A program made the translations under genes and the position numbers. Shown one piece after another: positions 1-8,887 of a stretch of DNA of 64,000 bases; positions within the stretch are counted from its first letter, which is position 1, and each line of letters starts with the position of its first letter. The DNA lies in NCBI GenBank assembly GCA_965220695.1, contig OZ244838.1, positions 5,742,646 through 5,806,645 of the forward strand, in the 5' to 3' direction. The stretch comes from UBA9620 sp965220695 (GTDB lineage Bacteria; Acidobacteriota; Vicinamibacteria; Vicinamibacterales; UBA8438). The notes under the pieces were generated by a model. The model saw only the letters and a list, made by a program, of their open reading frames with translations, was not told the origin of the DNA and ran no database searches.

Positions 1-139
1 GCACCCCCGCCATCGGACAGACTCCCCGTCCCTGACGCCGCCCCGGTTCCCGCGGCCACGCGATGCGTGGTCTGCGGCCGATCGAGCCGGTGGCTGACCC
101 CGATGCGGGAGCCTCGCGTCGTGCGGGGAAGGAGGAACG

Positions 140-1642
140 ATGATCACGCCCGCGCAGCGCGCCGAGATCCGGCGCCTGTACTACAGCGAGCACTGGAAGC
201 TCGGGACCATCGCCGCTCAACTCGGCCTCCACCGTGAGACGGTCCGCGCCGCCGTCGAGCACGCGTCGGGAAGCGTCCGGGGCGGCGTGTGTCGGCCTAC
301 CGCCCTCGACCCCTACCTGCCGTTCATTCGCGACACCCTGGCCCAGTACCCCCGGCTGCGCGCCACCCGCATCCACGAGATGGTCCGCCAGCGCGGCTAC
401 CCGGGCTCGGTCATCCAGGTCCGCCGCCTCGTCAGGCGTCTGCGGCCCGAGACCACCCGTACCGTCTACCGGCGGATCGTCACGCTGATCGGGGAGCAGG
501 CGCAAGTCGACTGGGGTTCCTTCGGCAAGGTCCGCATCGGACACGGCACACGCGCCGTCTCCGGATTCGTCATGGTCCTCGGCTACTCGCGCGCCATCGC
601 CGCCCTCTTCACCCTCGACCAGACCCTTGAGAGTTTCCTCCGCGGACACGTCGAGGCCTTCGAGGCCCTGGGCGGCATCGCCCGCACGCTCGTCTACGAC
701 AACCTCCGCAGCGCTGTGCTCGACCGCCGCGGTACCGCCGTCCAGTTCCATCCCCGCCTGCTCGAGCTCGCCGGCCACTACCACTTCGCCCCCCGACCCT
801 GCACACCGGGACGCGGAAATGAGAAGGGGAAAATCGAACGGCAGATCCAATACCTACGGCACGCCTTCTTCGCCGCTCGGCCCTTCCGCGACCTCGACGA
901 CCTCAACGCCCAGTTCCAGCGCTGGCGAGACGACGTCGCCCACCAACGCCGCCACCCCGAGCAACCCGACCGCACCGTTGCCGAGGTCTGGGCCGACGAG
1001 CAGCCCCGGCTGCTGCCGCTCCCCGCCCATCCCTTCGAGACCGACCTCGTGCGCGTCGTCCGCTCCGGCAAAACCCCCTACGTCCGCTTCGACCGCAATC
1101 TCTACTCCATCCCCCACACCCGCGTCCGCAAGCCCCTGACCCTGCTCGCCAGCGACACCCGCGTCCGCATCCTCGACCAGCAGACCGAGCTCGCCCGCCA
1201 TCGCCGCACCTACGACACCGGACAGACCGTCGAGGACCCCGCGCACCTGGAAGGCCTGCTCGCCGCCACCCGTCAGGCCAACGTCCACACCACCCGCGAC
1301 CGCCTCCGCGCCGCCGTCCCCGCCACCGCCGCCCTCTTCGAACGGCTCGCAGAGCGCGGGGAGGCGCTACGACCCCACGCCACCAGGCTGCTCGCGCTGC
1401 TCGACGACTACGGGCCGCAGGAACTCGCCGCCGCCGTCGACGACGCCCTCCAACGAGACGCCCTCGGCGCCGGCTCCATCACCCACATCCTCGAAACGCG
1501 CCGGCGACAGCGCGGACTCAAACCCCCGCTCCGGCTTACCTTGCCCGACCGCCCGGGACTGCGAGACCTCGACGTCCAGCCCCACGACCTGGAGACCTAC
1601 GATGCCCTCGGACAACACACCCCCGACGACGCTGGCGACTGA
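140..1642 (+). CDS. istA: IS21-family transposase IstA
   Basis: DDE transposase of an IS21-type element, 500 residues, a usual length for IstA. The N-terminus carries a helix-turn-helix (LGTIAAQLGLHRETVRAAV, about residues 23-41). The catalytic core shows the expected acidic residues: D in QVDWGSFG (about 124), D in LVYDNLRSAV (about 191) and E in NEKGKIERQIQYLR (about 235). The ATG follows a GGAAGGAGG Shine-Dalgarno-like stretch at about 126-134. The 3' end overlaps istB by about 40 bases, as is common in IS21 elements. The left terminus of the element is not visible and probably lies before base 1. The family assignment is secure. Confidence 0.93.
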   Translation: MITPAQRAEIRRLYYSEHWKLGTIAAQLGLHRETVRAAVEHASGSVRGGVCRPTALDPYLPFIRDTLAQYPRLRATRIHEMVRQRGYPGSVIQVRRLVRRLRPETTRTVYRRIVTLIGEQAQVDWGSFGKVRIGHGTRAVSGFVMVLGYSRAIAALFTLDQTLESFLRGHVEAFEALGGIARTLVYDNLRSAVLDRRGTAVQFHPRLLELAGHYHFAPRPCTPGRGNEKGKIERQIQYLRHAFFAARPFRDLDDLNAQFQRWRDDVAHQRRHPEQPDRTVAEVWADEQPRLLPLPAHPFETDLVRVVRSGKTPYVRFDRNLYSIPHTRVRKPLTLLASDTRVRILDQQTELARHRRTYDTGQTVEDPAHLEGLLAATRQANVHTTRDRLRAAVPATAALFERLAERGEALRPHATRLLALLDDYGPQELAAAVDDALQRDALGAGSITHILETRRRQRGLKPPLRLTLPDRPGLRDLDVQPHDLETYDALGQHTPDDAGD

Positions 1643-2429
1643 CCTCCGACGACTCGGATTCAATCGCACCGCCGACGACCTCAACGACCTCGTCGCCACA
1701 GCCACCCGCAAACGCTGGAGCACGACCGTGCTGCTCGAACACCTCGTCGCCGCCGAACTCGAAGACCGACAGCGCCGCAGCGTCGAGCGCCGACTCACCT
1801 GCGCCCGACTGGGACGCTTCAAGCCCCTCGCCGACTGGGACTGGGACTGGCCCACCGCCTTCGACCGACCGGCCCTCGAACGCATCCTCACCCTCGATTT
1901 CCTCACCCGCGGCGAGAACGTCATCCTCGTCGGAGCCCAGGGCCTCGGCAAGACCATGCTCGCCAAGAACATCGCACACCAGGCCATCCTCGCCGGACAC
2001 TCCGCCCTCTTCACCACCGCCGCCGACCTCCTGCTCAACCTCAACGGACAGGAGACGGCCCGAGCCCTCGAACGACGCCTCCGACACTACACCCGGCCAT
2101 CACTACTCGTGGTCGACGAAGTAGGATTTCTCGCCTACGACGCACGGGCCGCCGACCTGCTCTTCCAGCTCGTCAGCCGCCGTTACGAGCACCGCTCCCT
2201 GCTCATCACCACCAATCTGCCCTTCAAGCATTGGGACACCGTGTTCCCAAACGCCTCCTGCGCCGTCGCTCTGATCGACCGCCTGACCCATCACGTCGAG
2301 ATCCTTGTCGTCGAAGGCCGCAGCTATCGCCGGCGCGAGGCCGAACTCACCCAGCAGCAGCGCAAACGACGACGTCCGCGCCGCAACGACTCGCCAGATG
2401 GCAACGACTCACCCCGTCGTCGTCAATGA
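1602..2429 (+). CDS. istB: IS21-family helper ATPase IstB
   Basis: AAA+ ATPase that assists IstA in target choice and strand transfer, 275 residues. The Walker A motif is GAQGLGKTM (about residue 111) and the Walker B is LLVVDEVGFLAYD (about 168), followed by a sensor-like LLITTNLPFKHW. The C-terminus is rich in Arg and Lys. The gene begins inside the last 41 bases of istA in another frame, so the two are probably translationally coupled. It ends within a few codons of the point where similarity to a second, unrelated transposase begins, so the right end of this IS lies near 2430-2460. Confidence 0.92.
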   Translation: MPSDNTPPTTLATDLRRLGFNRTADDLNDLVATATRKRWSTTVLLEHLVAAELEDRQRRSVERRLTCARLGRFKPLADWDWDWPTAFDRPALERILTLDFLTRGENVILVGAQGLGKTMLAKNIAHQAILAGHSALFTTAADLLLNLNGQETARALERRLRHYTRPSLLVVDEVGFLAYDARAADLLFQLVSRRYEHRSLLITTNLPFKHWDTVFPNASCAVALIDRLTHHVEILVVEGRSYRRREAELTQQQRKRRRPRRNDSPDGNDSPRRRQ

Positions 2430-3559
2430 ACCCCGTCGACAGCAGTGCAGAAAACGTCAGTTTCTGGAGACCGCCAACATTCGACGGCAAGCGCCGGTTC
2501 GGCTACAGCCGGGACAAGCGTTCGGATTGCGTGCAGGTGGTGATCGCGCTGATCGTGACCCCGGACGGCTTCCCGCTGGCCTACGAGGTGATGCCGGGCA
2601 ACACGACCGATCAGACCACGCTGGCCGGCTTCCTGGAACAGATCGAACAGCAATATGGCCGCTCTCAGCGGGTCTGGATCATGGACCGCGGCATCCCCAC
2701 CGAAGCGACCTTGGCGGCCATGCGCGCGGGTGACGCGCCCGTGCGCTACCTGGTGGGCACCCCCAAGGGTCGCCTGACGCGGCTGGAGCAGGCGTTCCTG
2801 GCGCAGCCCTGGCAGGCGGTGCGGCCGTCGGTCACGGTCAAGCTCCTTGCCGAGGAGGGGGAACTCTACATTCTGGTCCGCAGTGACCAGCGGCGGCTGA
2901 AGGAACGCGGCATGCGCCGGCGACGGCTGAAGACCCTGTGGCAGCGGCTCGGCGAGTTGCAGCGGCAAACCAATACCCGGGATCGGTTGCTGCTCAAGCT
3001 CGGCGCCGCCAAACAGGCCGCCGGCCGGGCCTGGGCATTGGTCGACGTCGGCGTGCCCGCCCCCGGCGAGGCAGTCACCCCACAGACCTTCACCGTCCGC
3101 CTGCGGCGGGACCGGCTCCGCCAAGCCCGCCGGCGGGAGGGCCGCTATCTGTTGCGCTCGAACCTGACCGACGAAGACCCCGCAACGCTCTGGCGGTACT
3201 ACATGCAGCTCACCGAGATCGAACAGGCCTTCAAGGACCTCAAGCACGACCTCGCGATCCGTCCGGTCTTCCATCAGCACGACGCTCGGATCGAGGCGCA
3301 CATCTTCGTCTCGTTCATCGCCTATTGCCTGCACGTCACCCTGAAGAACCTGGCCCGGCCGCACGCCCCAGGCCTGACCCCGCGCGCCATCCTGGAGACG
3401 TTCGCCACCCTCCAGATGGTCGATGTGCATCTGCCAACGACCGATGGCCGGCAGCTCGTCCTGCCGCGCCATACCCGGCCAAACCGGGAGCACGACCTGC
3501 TGTTGCACCAACTCAAGCTGCAACTGCCGACACAGCCCGCGCCACGCATCACCGCCTGA
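2427..3559 (+). pseudogene. 5'-truncated IS1634-type (IS4-like) DDE transposase
   Basis: About 377 residues from ATG 2427 match the C-terminal two thirds of an IS1634-like transposase. The start FDGKRRFGYSRDKRSDCVQV is typical of the middle of the protein, followed by GFPLAYEVMPGNTTD, a catalytic-type D in VWIMDRGIPT, and the E-containing TEIEQAFKDLKHDLAIRPV. The N-terminal part (about 150 residues in relatives) is missing. The open frame continues upstream to 2231, but that stretch is istB read out of frame. The IS21 element probably inserted into, or recombined with, this gene. The gene ends only 60 bases from the JAB gene, so this IS is the likely agent that cut the ubiquitin-like operon. 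Confidence 0.8.
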
Positions 3560-3619
3560 CACCACGCCCGCCGCGCAGCGTCGTGTAGTGCCGACCTTTG
3601 GGGGATCGACTCTTTAAAA

Positions 3620-4108
3620 TCAATGGGTTACAGGTTTCTTGGTGCCCAGTTGGCGAAGTCGGGCTAGCGCGCCGCCCGAGCGGAGCACGCGGCCGAACAT
3701 CTTGCCGTCGGGAAGCATGACAACGCTACCGTGGGGAATGTCGGCTTCGACCCAGCCACGAATCATTGGCAGCAAACGGGCGTCGCCCTCGTCGTCGGTT
3801 GGCGAAAAGTCAGCGTAGCCCGTGGGGTGACTGTGGACCTTAACCACCGAGAAATCCTCTTCGGTTGCCCGCTCGAGCATGGGCACGATGTAGTCCGGTA
3901 GCCAAGTCACGAGCGTTTCGGTGCGTTCCGAACAGTCGCCGTAGGGGACGCCGTGGATCTCGTGAACAACGAGGCGGTCACGTCGATCGCCGCGACGCCG
4001 GCCACACAGGAGCAGAGCGACAGCTTCCTTTCCGTCGCCCGGAAACAGAAAGCTCTTCAGATGCTCATGTTGATCACCGGAGAGCGAGAGATTTACCGGG
4101 ATGCTCAT
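3620..4108 (-). CDS. JAB/JAMM metalloprotease of a bacterial ubiquitin-like operon
   Basis: A predicted zinc peptidase of the prokaryotic JAB (MPN/PAD-1) type, 162 residues. The JAMM signature is complete: E in VVHEIHGVP and then HSHPTGYADFSPTD, which fits H-x-H-x7-S-x2-D exactly. JAB enzymes trim or remove ubiquitin-like proteins. The start at 4108 is chosen because its ATG overlaps the TGA of the upstream E2-like gene (ATGA), a sign of coupling; the longer open frame to 4213 would run through that gene. In related operons as I recall them, JAB is followed by, or fused to, a ThiF/E1 domain. Here the frame stops at KKPVTH and an IS1634-type element starts at once, so the E1 part is probably lost. 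The role is inferred from family and context. Confidence 0.85.
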   Translation of the reverse strand: MSIPVNLSLSGDQHEHLKSFLFPGDGKEAVALLLCGRRRGDRRDRLVVHEIHGVPYGDCSERTETLVTWLPDYIVPMLERATEEDFSVVKVHSHPTGYADFSPTDDEGDARLLPMIRGWVEADIPHGSVVMLPDGKMFGRVLRSGGALARLRQLGTKKPVTH

Positions 4109-4506
4109 TTTCTGAACTCCCGAGCGAGCCAGTCCTCGATCAGAATGACGTGGGTGTCTAGGTGGTCGAGACCGGCCCGCCACGGATTCTTCGCGGTGCG
4201 GTGGCGAGACCAACGCTGGTAATTCTGGCCAGCGATGGTCTGCGTCGCTTGTGTCGCACCGATCGGCTTGCCATCCCTCCGCGCCAGGGCGGGAAAAAAG
4301 TAGACCATGTTCAATTCCGTGTTCGGATACCCGGTCTCCATGCGGATTGCCGCCGTCACACGCGGGTGGATGTATCCTTCATGCGTGTCGAATTCGTGGA
4401 TCAACACCCACTGGGAGCCATCGATGATGGTCTCCCAAGGGCGGCCGTACGTGTCCAGGAACTCTCTATCCTGTGGCAGCAACTCGAACTGGCGACGGGG
4501 ACTCAT
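4105..4506 (-). CDS. E2-like (UBC-fold family E) protein
   Basis: 133 residues resembling the prokaryotic E2 family E found beside multi-ubiquitin, E1 and JAB genes. Points of resemblance are WVLIHEFDTHEGY, the E2-like YPNTELNMVYFFPAL (a YP-containing strand and loop before a P-x-L), and the C-terminal YQRWSRHR...WRAGLDHLDTH block. The protein contains no cysteine at all, so a classical E2 thioester cannot form on it. I cannot say from here whether this is normal for the family. It starts 4 bases after the ubiquitin-like gene's stop, with GGAGGG inside that gene's 3' end as ribosome site, and its TGA overlaps the JAB start. Confidence 0.72.
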   Translation of the reverse strand: MSPRRQFELLPQDREFLDTYGRPWETIIDGSQWVLIHEFDTHEGYIHPRVTAAIRMETGYPNTELNMVYFFPALARRDGKPIGATQATQTIAGQNYQRWSRHRTAKNPWRAGLDHLDTHVILIEDWLAREFRK

Positions 4507-4510
4507 CGCG

Positions 4511-4867
4511 TCAACCCTCCGTCTGGTCGCGCGGCAGCGCCTTCAGCTTTTCGACGCCGGAAAGTCGAAGGTCCACCTTGTCGTCCAGTTCCACCTTGCG
4601 GGGTCGCTCACCCGTGAGTTTGATCCGGAGCGTGTAGTCCTTCGCGGGAAGCAAGCCGGCAAGGGTCAGGATTTCCAAACCCGTCGGTGTCGGGTCGTGG
4701 ACGACATATGCATCGCCGTTGATCTTGAGGCGGTAGCCCTTGGCCAGCGGGGGCCGCTTGCCGAGCTTCGCGTATTCCTCCAGATCGACGATGTCGTCGA
4801 GAACAGCTTCGATCCCGGACTCGGGATCCCGGTGTGGCGTCGATTCGCACTTTTCTGGTGTTTCCAT
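4511..4867 (-). CDS. Ubiquitin-like beta-grasp protein (Multi_ubiq type, single domain)
   Basis: 118 residues from ATG 4867, which sits seven bases after an AGGGGGAAG ribosome site; the open frame continues upstream to 4951 but without such a site. Residues about 38-112 look like one Multi_ubiq beta-grasp domain: YRLKINGDAYVVHDPTPTGL, then EILTLAGL, YTLRIKLTGE and VELDDKVDLRLSGVEKL. Many relatives carry two or three tandem copies; this has one. The protein ends DQTEG, so a C-terminal glycine is exposed without processing, as expected of a conjugated modifier. It is first in a tight three-gene operon with E2-like and JAB genes. That it is attached to targets is inference. Confidence 0.75.
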   Translation of the reverse strand: METPEKCESTPHRDPESGIEAVLDDIVDLEEYAKLGKRPPLAKGYRLKINGDAYVVHDPTPTGLEILTLAGLLPAKDYTLRIKLTGERPRKVELDDKVDLRLSGVEKLKALPRDQTEG

Positions 4868-4999
4868 CGATTCTTCCCCCTGTAATGGTCGCCCTGCGCC
4901 ACCATGAAGCAGGGATGGCGCTATGTTTACACAGCATGCGTAGTATGTCAAGCAGTCACCGAGCGTGCTTGATCTCGGGGGTGGTTCAGCGCTAGACTT

Positions 5000-6165
5000 C
5001 TGCGGAGGCGGCAGCAGAACCGGGCCGCGGCAGTGCGACCGGAACGAGTCAGAGGCACCGCGTCGCAGGGTGGTCAGTCAGCGAGGGGACCGACGGCCGA
5101 TGTCGAGCCAGGACTCGGAAGCACGTCGTGGCGCGAGAAGCGGCCGACGTCGATCCCAAGGAGCCCAATCGCACGGCTCTGGAGGCTGCGAGCCGTCGTG
5201 AGCGCGGTAGTCCCGGCACGACCATGACGCGGGTTCGAGCCGTAGTCGTGCAGCAGCAGGCGTCGCGGGCGGGGGCTGCGAATCCGCCGCCTATCGGCGG
5301 ACAGCGCCTCGTTGACCGCGGTTCGGCGTTGCGACCGGCAGCGTCGGGGACTTGGACCCGACACGTAGCTTCGGATCCTCACGTCGGCGAGGGCGACCAG
5401 CGTCGCCGTGCTGTGGAAGCCCCTTTCACTGACGAGTTCGGCCAGACCAGCGGCGGCTGCCAGCACAGCTTCGAAGTGGTGACCGACCAAGATCAGCCGT
5501 TCGACCGTTGTCCTCGTGTCACTGAGAACCGCCTCCCTAACAGTGCCGCCAACGCCCAGGCCCGTGTCACGGTGGAAGGTGTGCTCGGCCTCCTAGGCAA
5601 TGTGGGTCCGGCCGTCCTTCATCGTCGCGACCTGTGCATCCGGTTCTTGGGGACGCCTCCGATCTTCGGCGAACCCCGTTTCGGGCCTCGCGGCAAGAGC
5701 TGGACAACTCGATGCATGTCGGTGTTCGGCCGCCGGCCGCCGGCGCAGGCTCGCGCAGAAACGTCTCGTGGCCGGCCCCCGGGTCCCGGCGGAGGGGCAG
5801 TATGCAGCACCGCATTCAGTGCTGTCGAGTCCGTGCTAGGCCACCTTGCCGTTGCCGAATTTGATTCGATGGCGCGGACGCGACACCGCCGAATGGTTCG
5901 GCCGGGTTTCGCGCCGCGCGACGGCCAGAACCTGCCGCACGTTCGGCCAGCCTGCGACCCGCCACCCCAATCGTCGGTCAGAAGGCCGATTCCTCGAGGT
6001 ACCGGACCAGCGGCCGACACAATGGGCGGCCCGGCGCCAGACTGGGCCGGCAGACCCCGCCACCGTGGAGCTTCGTGCCCGACTCATTTGCCATCACAGC
6101 GAGGCGGGTCCAGTCAAGGACGCGATTCAGTCATTCATGGAAGCGGTGATTTGCATGCCGCAGAA
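5000..6165 (-). pseudogene. Decayed IS1182-type transposase
   Basis: Fragments of one transposase can be followed on the minus strand through several frameshifts and stops. In order they are an N-terminal FHE*LNRVLD (about 6140), CRPSLAPG (about 6055), RRETRPNHSAVSRPRHRI (about 5900), a piece like the DGRTH block (about 5590-5615), ERGFHSTATLVALADVRIRS (about 5400) and a C-terminal GSN-type tail (about 5220). Together they match the order of motifs in IS1182-family transposases. The large plus-strand open frame over the same bases (5128-6354) has no recognisable protein and is treated as a shadow. The exact ends are uncertain by about 50 bases. Confidence 0.65.
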
Positions 6166-6323
6166 AGTCCGAGTCGGCCATCTGCACACCAACCGTTTCC
6201 GCGCGCAGCATCAGCGATTTGGCATTGCCATGCGCACAAGTGTAGGGCTCGATGCCGTCTGTCGATCTGGTCAGCGGGACTTACAGGCCGCCACCGCGGC
6301 AACGGCCTGAAGGAGGCTGGATT

Positions 6324-6716
6324 ATGGCCCGAACAGGGGAAAGATACAGCGTGAAAGCGACACTAGGCCAATACCTCGCTTCAATTCGCGCAGATCGGAA
6401 AATGACCTTACGCGAAGTCGAGGAGGCGACCAACAAGCAGGTGTCGAATGCTTATCTCAGCCAGATCGAGAACGACAAGATCCGCAAGCCATCGCCGAAC
6501 ATTCTTCACTCTCTGGCAGAGATCTATGCCATTAGCTTTGAGAACCTCATGAATATGGCGGGGTATCTCTTGCCTTCAACTCGACGGGCAAGAGATGTCC
6601 GTCACGGTCGCGTAGCGACATTCGCTGAGTACAATTTAACTCCCGAAGAGGAGTCGGAGCTGATGCAGTACCTTCAGTTCATACGGAGTAGGAAGCAGCC
6701 GCATGACAAAGCGTGA
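6324..6716 (+). CDS. XRE-family transcriptional regulator
   Basis: 130 residues from the ATG at 6324, which follows AGGAGG at 6311. The open frame begins earlier (6252), but only this start has a good ribosome site. Residues about 11-70 form a Cro/C1-type helix-turn-helix: LGQYLASIRADRKMTLREVE, then NAYLSQIENDK and PSPNILHSLAEIY. The 3' end overlaps the next gene, an ImmA/IrrE peptidase, by 14 bases. Such pairs regulate mobile elements and stress or toxin operons: the peptidase cleaves or is tethered to the regulator. DNA targets cannot be read from here. Its base composition is visibly less GC-rich than its neighbours, suggesting acquisition. Confidence 0.88.
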   Translation: MARTGERYSVKATLGQYLASIRADRKMTLREVEEATNKQVSNAYLSQIENDKIRKPSPNILHSLAEIYAISFENLMNMAGYLLPSTRRARDVRHGRVATFAEYNLTPEEESELMQYLQFIRSRKQPHDKA

Positions 6717-7641
6717 TGACAGCGCGCTCGACCCGGAAGATCTTCTCGCAGTCGAGGAGCGAGCCCAACGGCTTCTTGACCGCGCCGATGCATGGAACCG
6801 TTTTCCGGTTCCAATCGACGATATTCTTTGCGCGGCGAAGGTGCGTATCGCACCTACGAGCGCCTTCGATCCTGCTGCAATAGTCTCTTACCTACAAGGT
6901 AAGGCTGCGGCCACTGGTCGGCGAGTAAAGCGAGCCATAAGTAAGGTTTTCGGACTTTACGATGCCGAAGGCGCTGTCATCCATATCGACAGTAGTGTCG
7001 TTGAATCGAAGCAGACGTTTCTGGCCCTTCATGAAACCGGACATCACGATTTGCCGGTGCACCGCGAGATTTTTCGGTTGTTCCAGGACTGCAATATGAC
7101 GCTGGATGCGGAAGTCGCTGACAAATTCGAGCGCGAAGCCAATAACTTTGCGCGCTTCGTACTTTTCAAGGGTGACACTTTCGCAAGACACGCCGCGGAT
7201 TGTTCACTTGAAATTAGAACACCGATCAAGCTCGCTAAGACATTCGGAGCTTCAATCTATGCCGCCGCGCGTGAATTCGCCCGGACGAACGACAGAGCGT
7301 GCGTCGTGTTTGTTCTAGATCCGTTGGAGAACATTGAAGGTATAGGCTGCCGGGCGCCAGTGCGGCGCATTGAGGCGTCGCCTTCCTTTATTGCGCAATT
7401 CGGACGGCTCGCGGTCGACATGATTGCGCCAAATCATCCCCTGTGGCCAGCGCTTCCGATTGGCCGCCGAATGACGAGACCGGTTCTGGTAAGGATTGCG
7501 GACGTGAATGGCATTCACCACGAGTGCATGGCCGAAGCGCTTGACACTACCTACAATGTTTTGGTCTTGCTCTATCCCAAGAAGGCATTGACCGCAAAGA
7601 CTGTGATTGTTCCGGTCCACCGCGGCTTCACTTGCGTATGA
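6703..7641 (+). CDS. ImmA/IrrE family metallo-endopeptidase
   Basis: 312 residues with a zinc-binding HExxH in LALHETGHHDLPVHRE (about residues 105-120) and a downstream acidic/Asn stretch (FEREANNFARFVLF), the hallmark arrangement of ImmA/IrrE peptidases. A C-terminal domain of about 120 residues has no motif I recognise. It overlaps the XRE gene by 14 bases and is almost certainly co-transcribed. Known relatives cleave the paired repressor on DNA damage and so switch on a mobile element or a stress response. No integrase or excisionase is seen nearby, so a stand-alone regulatory or toxin-antitoxin-like module is equally likely. Confidence 0.87.
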   Translation: MTKRDDSALDPEDLLAVEERAQRLLDRADAWNRFPVPIDDILCAAKVRIAPTSAFDPAAIVSYLQGKAAATGRRVKRAISKVFGLYDAEGAVIHIDSSVVESKQTFLALHETGHHDLPVHREIFRLFQDCNMTLDAEVADKFEREANNFARFVLFKGDTFARHAADCSLEIRTPIKLAKTFGASIYAAAREFARTNDRACVVFVLDPLENIEGIGCRAPVRRIEASPSFIAQFGRLAVDMIAPNHPLWPALPIGRRMTRPVLVRIADVNGIHHECMAEALDTTYNVLVLLYPKKALTAKTVIVPVHRGFTCV

Positions 7642-7729
7642 GGTGTTCGCGGGCTTTTCTACGATGAATGGGCCGCCACCGGGCGCAGGAGTAGTACTGT
7701 GGACGGCGGCCACGGGACGGGGATGTATG

Positions 7730-8887
7730 TTAGTCGAACCGTTGCCACTCATGACGCTGGTGATCCATCAGTGCCGCGGCTTGCAATCGCCTTACCGTGT
7801 CAGGGTGGCTGGCGAACAGTCCAGGCTCGTAAGCGTGGCTGCCTGGGGCGTAGCCGTCGAACCGTGGCTCTCGGTTCGGTGTTGCTGTGTGATCGACGTC
7901 CGGCCATTGGGCCAGCGGCTGCGGGAGTGTTGCCGGGTGCCCCTTCCGCCATTCCCACGCCGCCGCAAGTTGCTCGCCGAGCGCCTCGACCAGCGCGCAC
8001 ACGCTATCCATCGAACCTTCCAGCGTTTGACGCACGTCTTCCGTTAACACCGGTGGCAGGTCAGGTTCACGGTGCACATCCATGTCGGAGCGATCAGGCT
8101 TCGACGGCAGATGGGTGACGACGCGGGAGCGTGGTATCGGTCTCCCACTAGCGTCGCGCAGCACGGGCTCACGCCGCACGAACTGGCCAATTTCGATGCG
8201 GCGGCCTCGGTGGACGAGCATGTTACGGAAATTGAGAACCCACTCGAGCCAACCAGCGGGTCCGACACGTCCGATGGTCTCTGTCAACTGATTGGCGAAC
8301 TGCTCTTGCCGTGTCTCTCCCTCAGTAGTCTGCGTCTGCCGTCTGCGTCCGAAGTACCGCTGGACACCGACAAAATCAGCCTTGAGAATACTCAATGGCA
8401 ACGCCAGCACGCCGATGATCGTACCGGCGGCGCAATCGAGAGCTCCGGAGAGTGCTCTTACGACGCCGACTTGGTGGAGGCGAACGATCTCAGGGCCGAG
8501 AGATTCGAGTGGGGTCATTCTCGGCCTTGCGCATATTTGTGGTTGCCCATCTACGATCTGAATCACATCAGCCTGAAAGGTGTCTTCGCGATCCACAGCG
8601 TCGAGAAGTTCGAGCCTGTGCACACCGGCTTCGATCAGGTTGGTCGACACGCTGCTCGTGCAGGCGTATAGCTGATCGGAGATTAGAATACGGCGTGACG
8701 TTCCCGGATGCGGTGCCCACCAACCGATGCCGTAAGGCTGCTCGGTCGTGAAGTCGTTGAAGATGCGTCGCTCGAGCGCTTCCCAATTTGGGGTCTGGAC
8801 GCCGAGCGCGTGGGCTGGTCCCATTGTGCTTCTATCAGGGTCGTCTGGATAGGGCTGTGACATTCGAGCAATGTCGGTTGGTCTCAT
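7730..8887 (-). CDS. Hypothetical protein with HEPN-like RNMLVH motif
   Basis: 385 residues if started at the ATG at 8887; the frame is open further upstream to 9292, but that part lies over another gene remnant and reads as random. No clear family is recognised. Around residue 235 the sequence WVLNFRNMLVHRGRRIEIG carries an R-x4-H pattern of the kind found in the active site of HEPN ribonucleases and toxins. The upstream helical stretch (LTETIGRVGPAGWLEWVLNF) and later helices (VRQTLEGSMDSVCALVEALG) fit a helical-bundle protein. It converges on the ImmA/IrrE gene with an 88-base gap. A defence or toxin role is a guess from the motif and neighbourhood. Confidence 0.55.
   Translation of the reverse strand: MRPTDIARMSQPYPDDPDRSTMGPAHALGVQTPNWEALERRIFNDFTTEQPYGIGWWAPHPGTSRRILISDQLYACTSSVSTNLIEAGVHRLELLDAVDREDTFQADVIQIVDGQPQICARPRMTPLESLGPEIVRLHQVGVVRALSGALDCAAGTIIGVLALPLSILKADFVGVQRYFGRRRQTQTTEGETRQEQFANQLTETIGRVGPAGWLEWVLNFRNMLVHRGRRIEIGQFVRREPVLRDASGRPIPRSRVVTHLPSKPDRSDMDVHREPDLPPVLTEDVRQTLEGSMDSVCALVEALGEQLAAAWEWRKGHPATLPQPLAQWPDVDHTATPNREPRFDGYAPGSHAYEPGLFASHPDTVRRLQAAALMDHQRHEWQRFD

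Noticed and set aside
2423..3565. 380-codon minus-strand open frame
   Set aside because: Shadow of the IS1634-type transposase, whose plus-strand motifs are clear.
5128..6354. 408-codon plus-strand open frame
   Set aside because: It lies over the decayed IS1182 transposase on the other strand and has no recognisable protein content.
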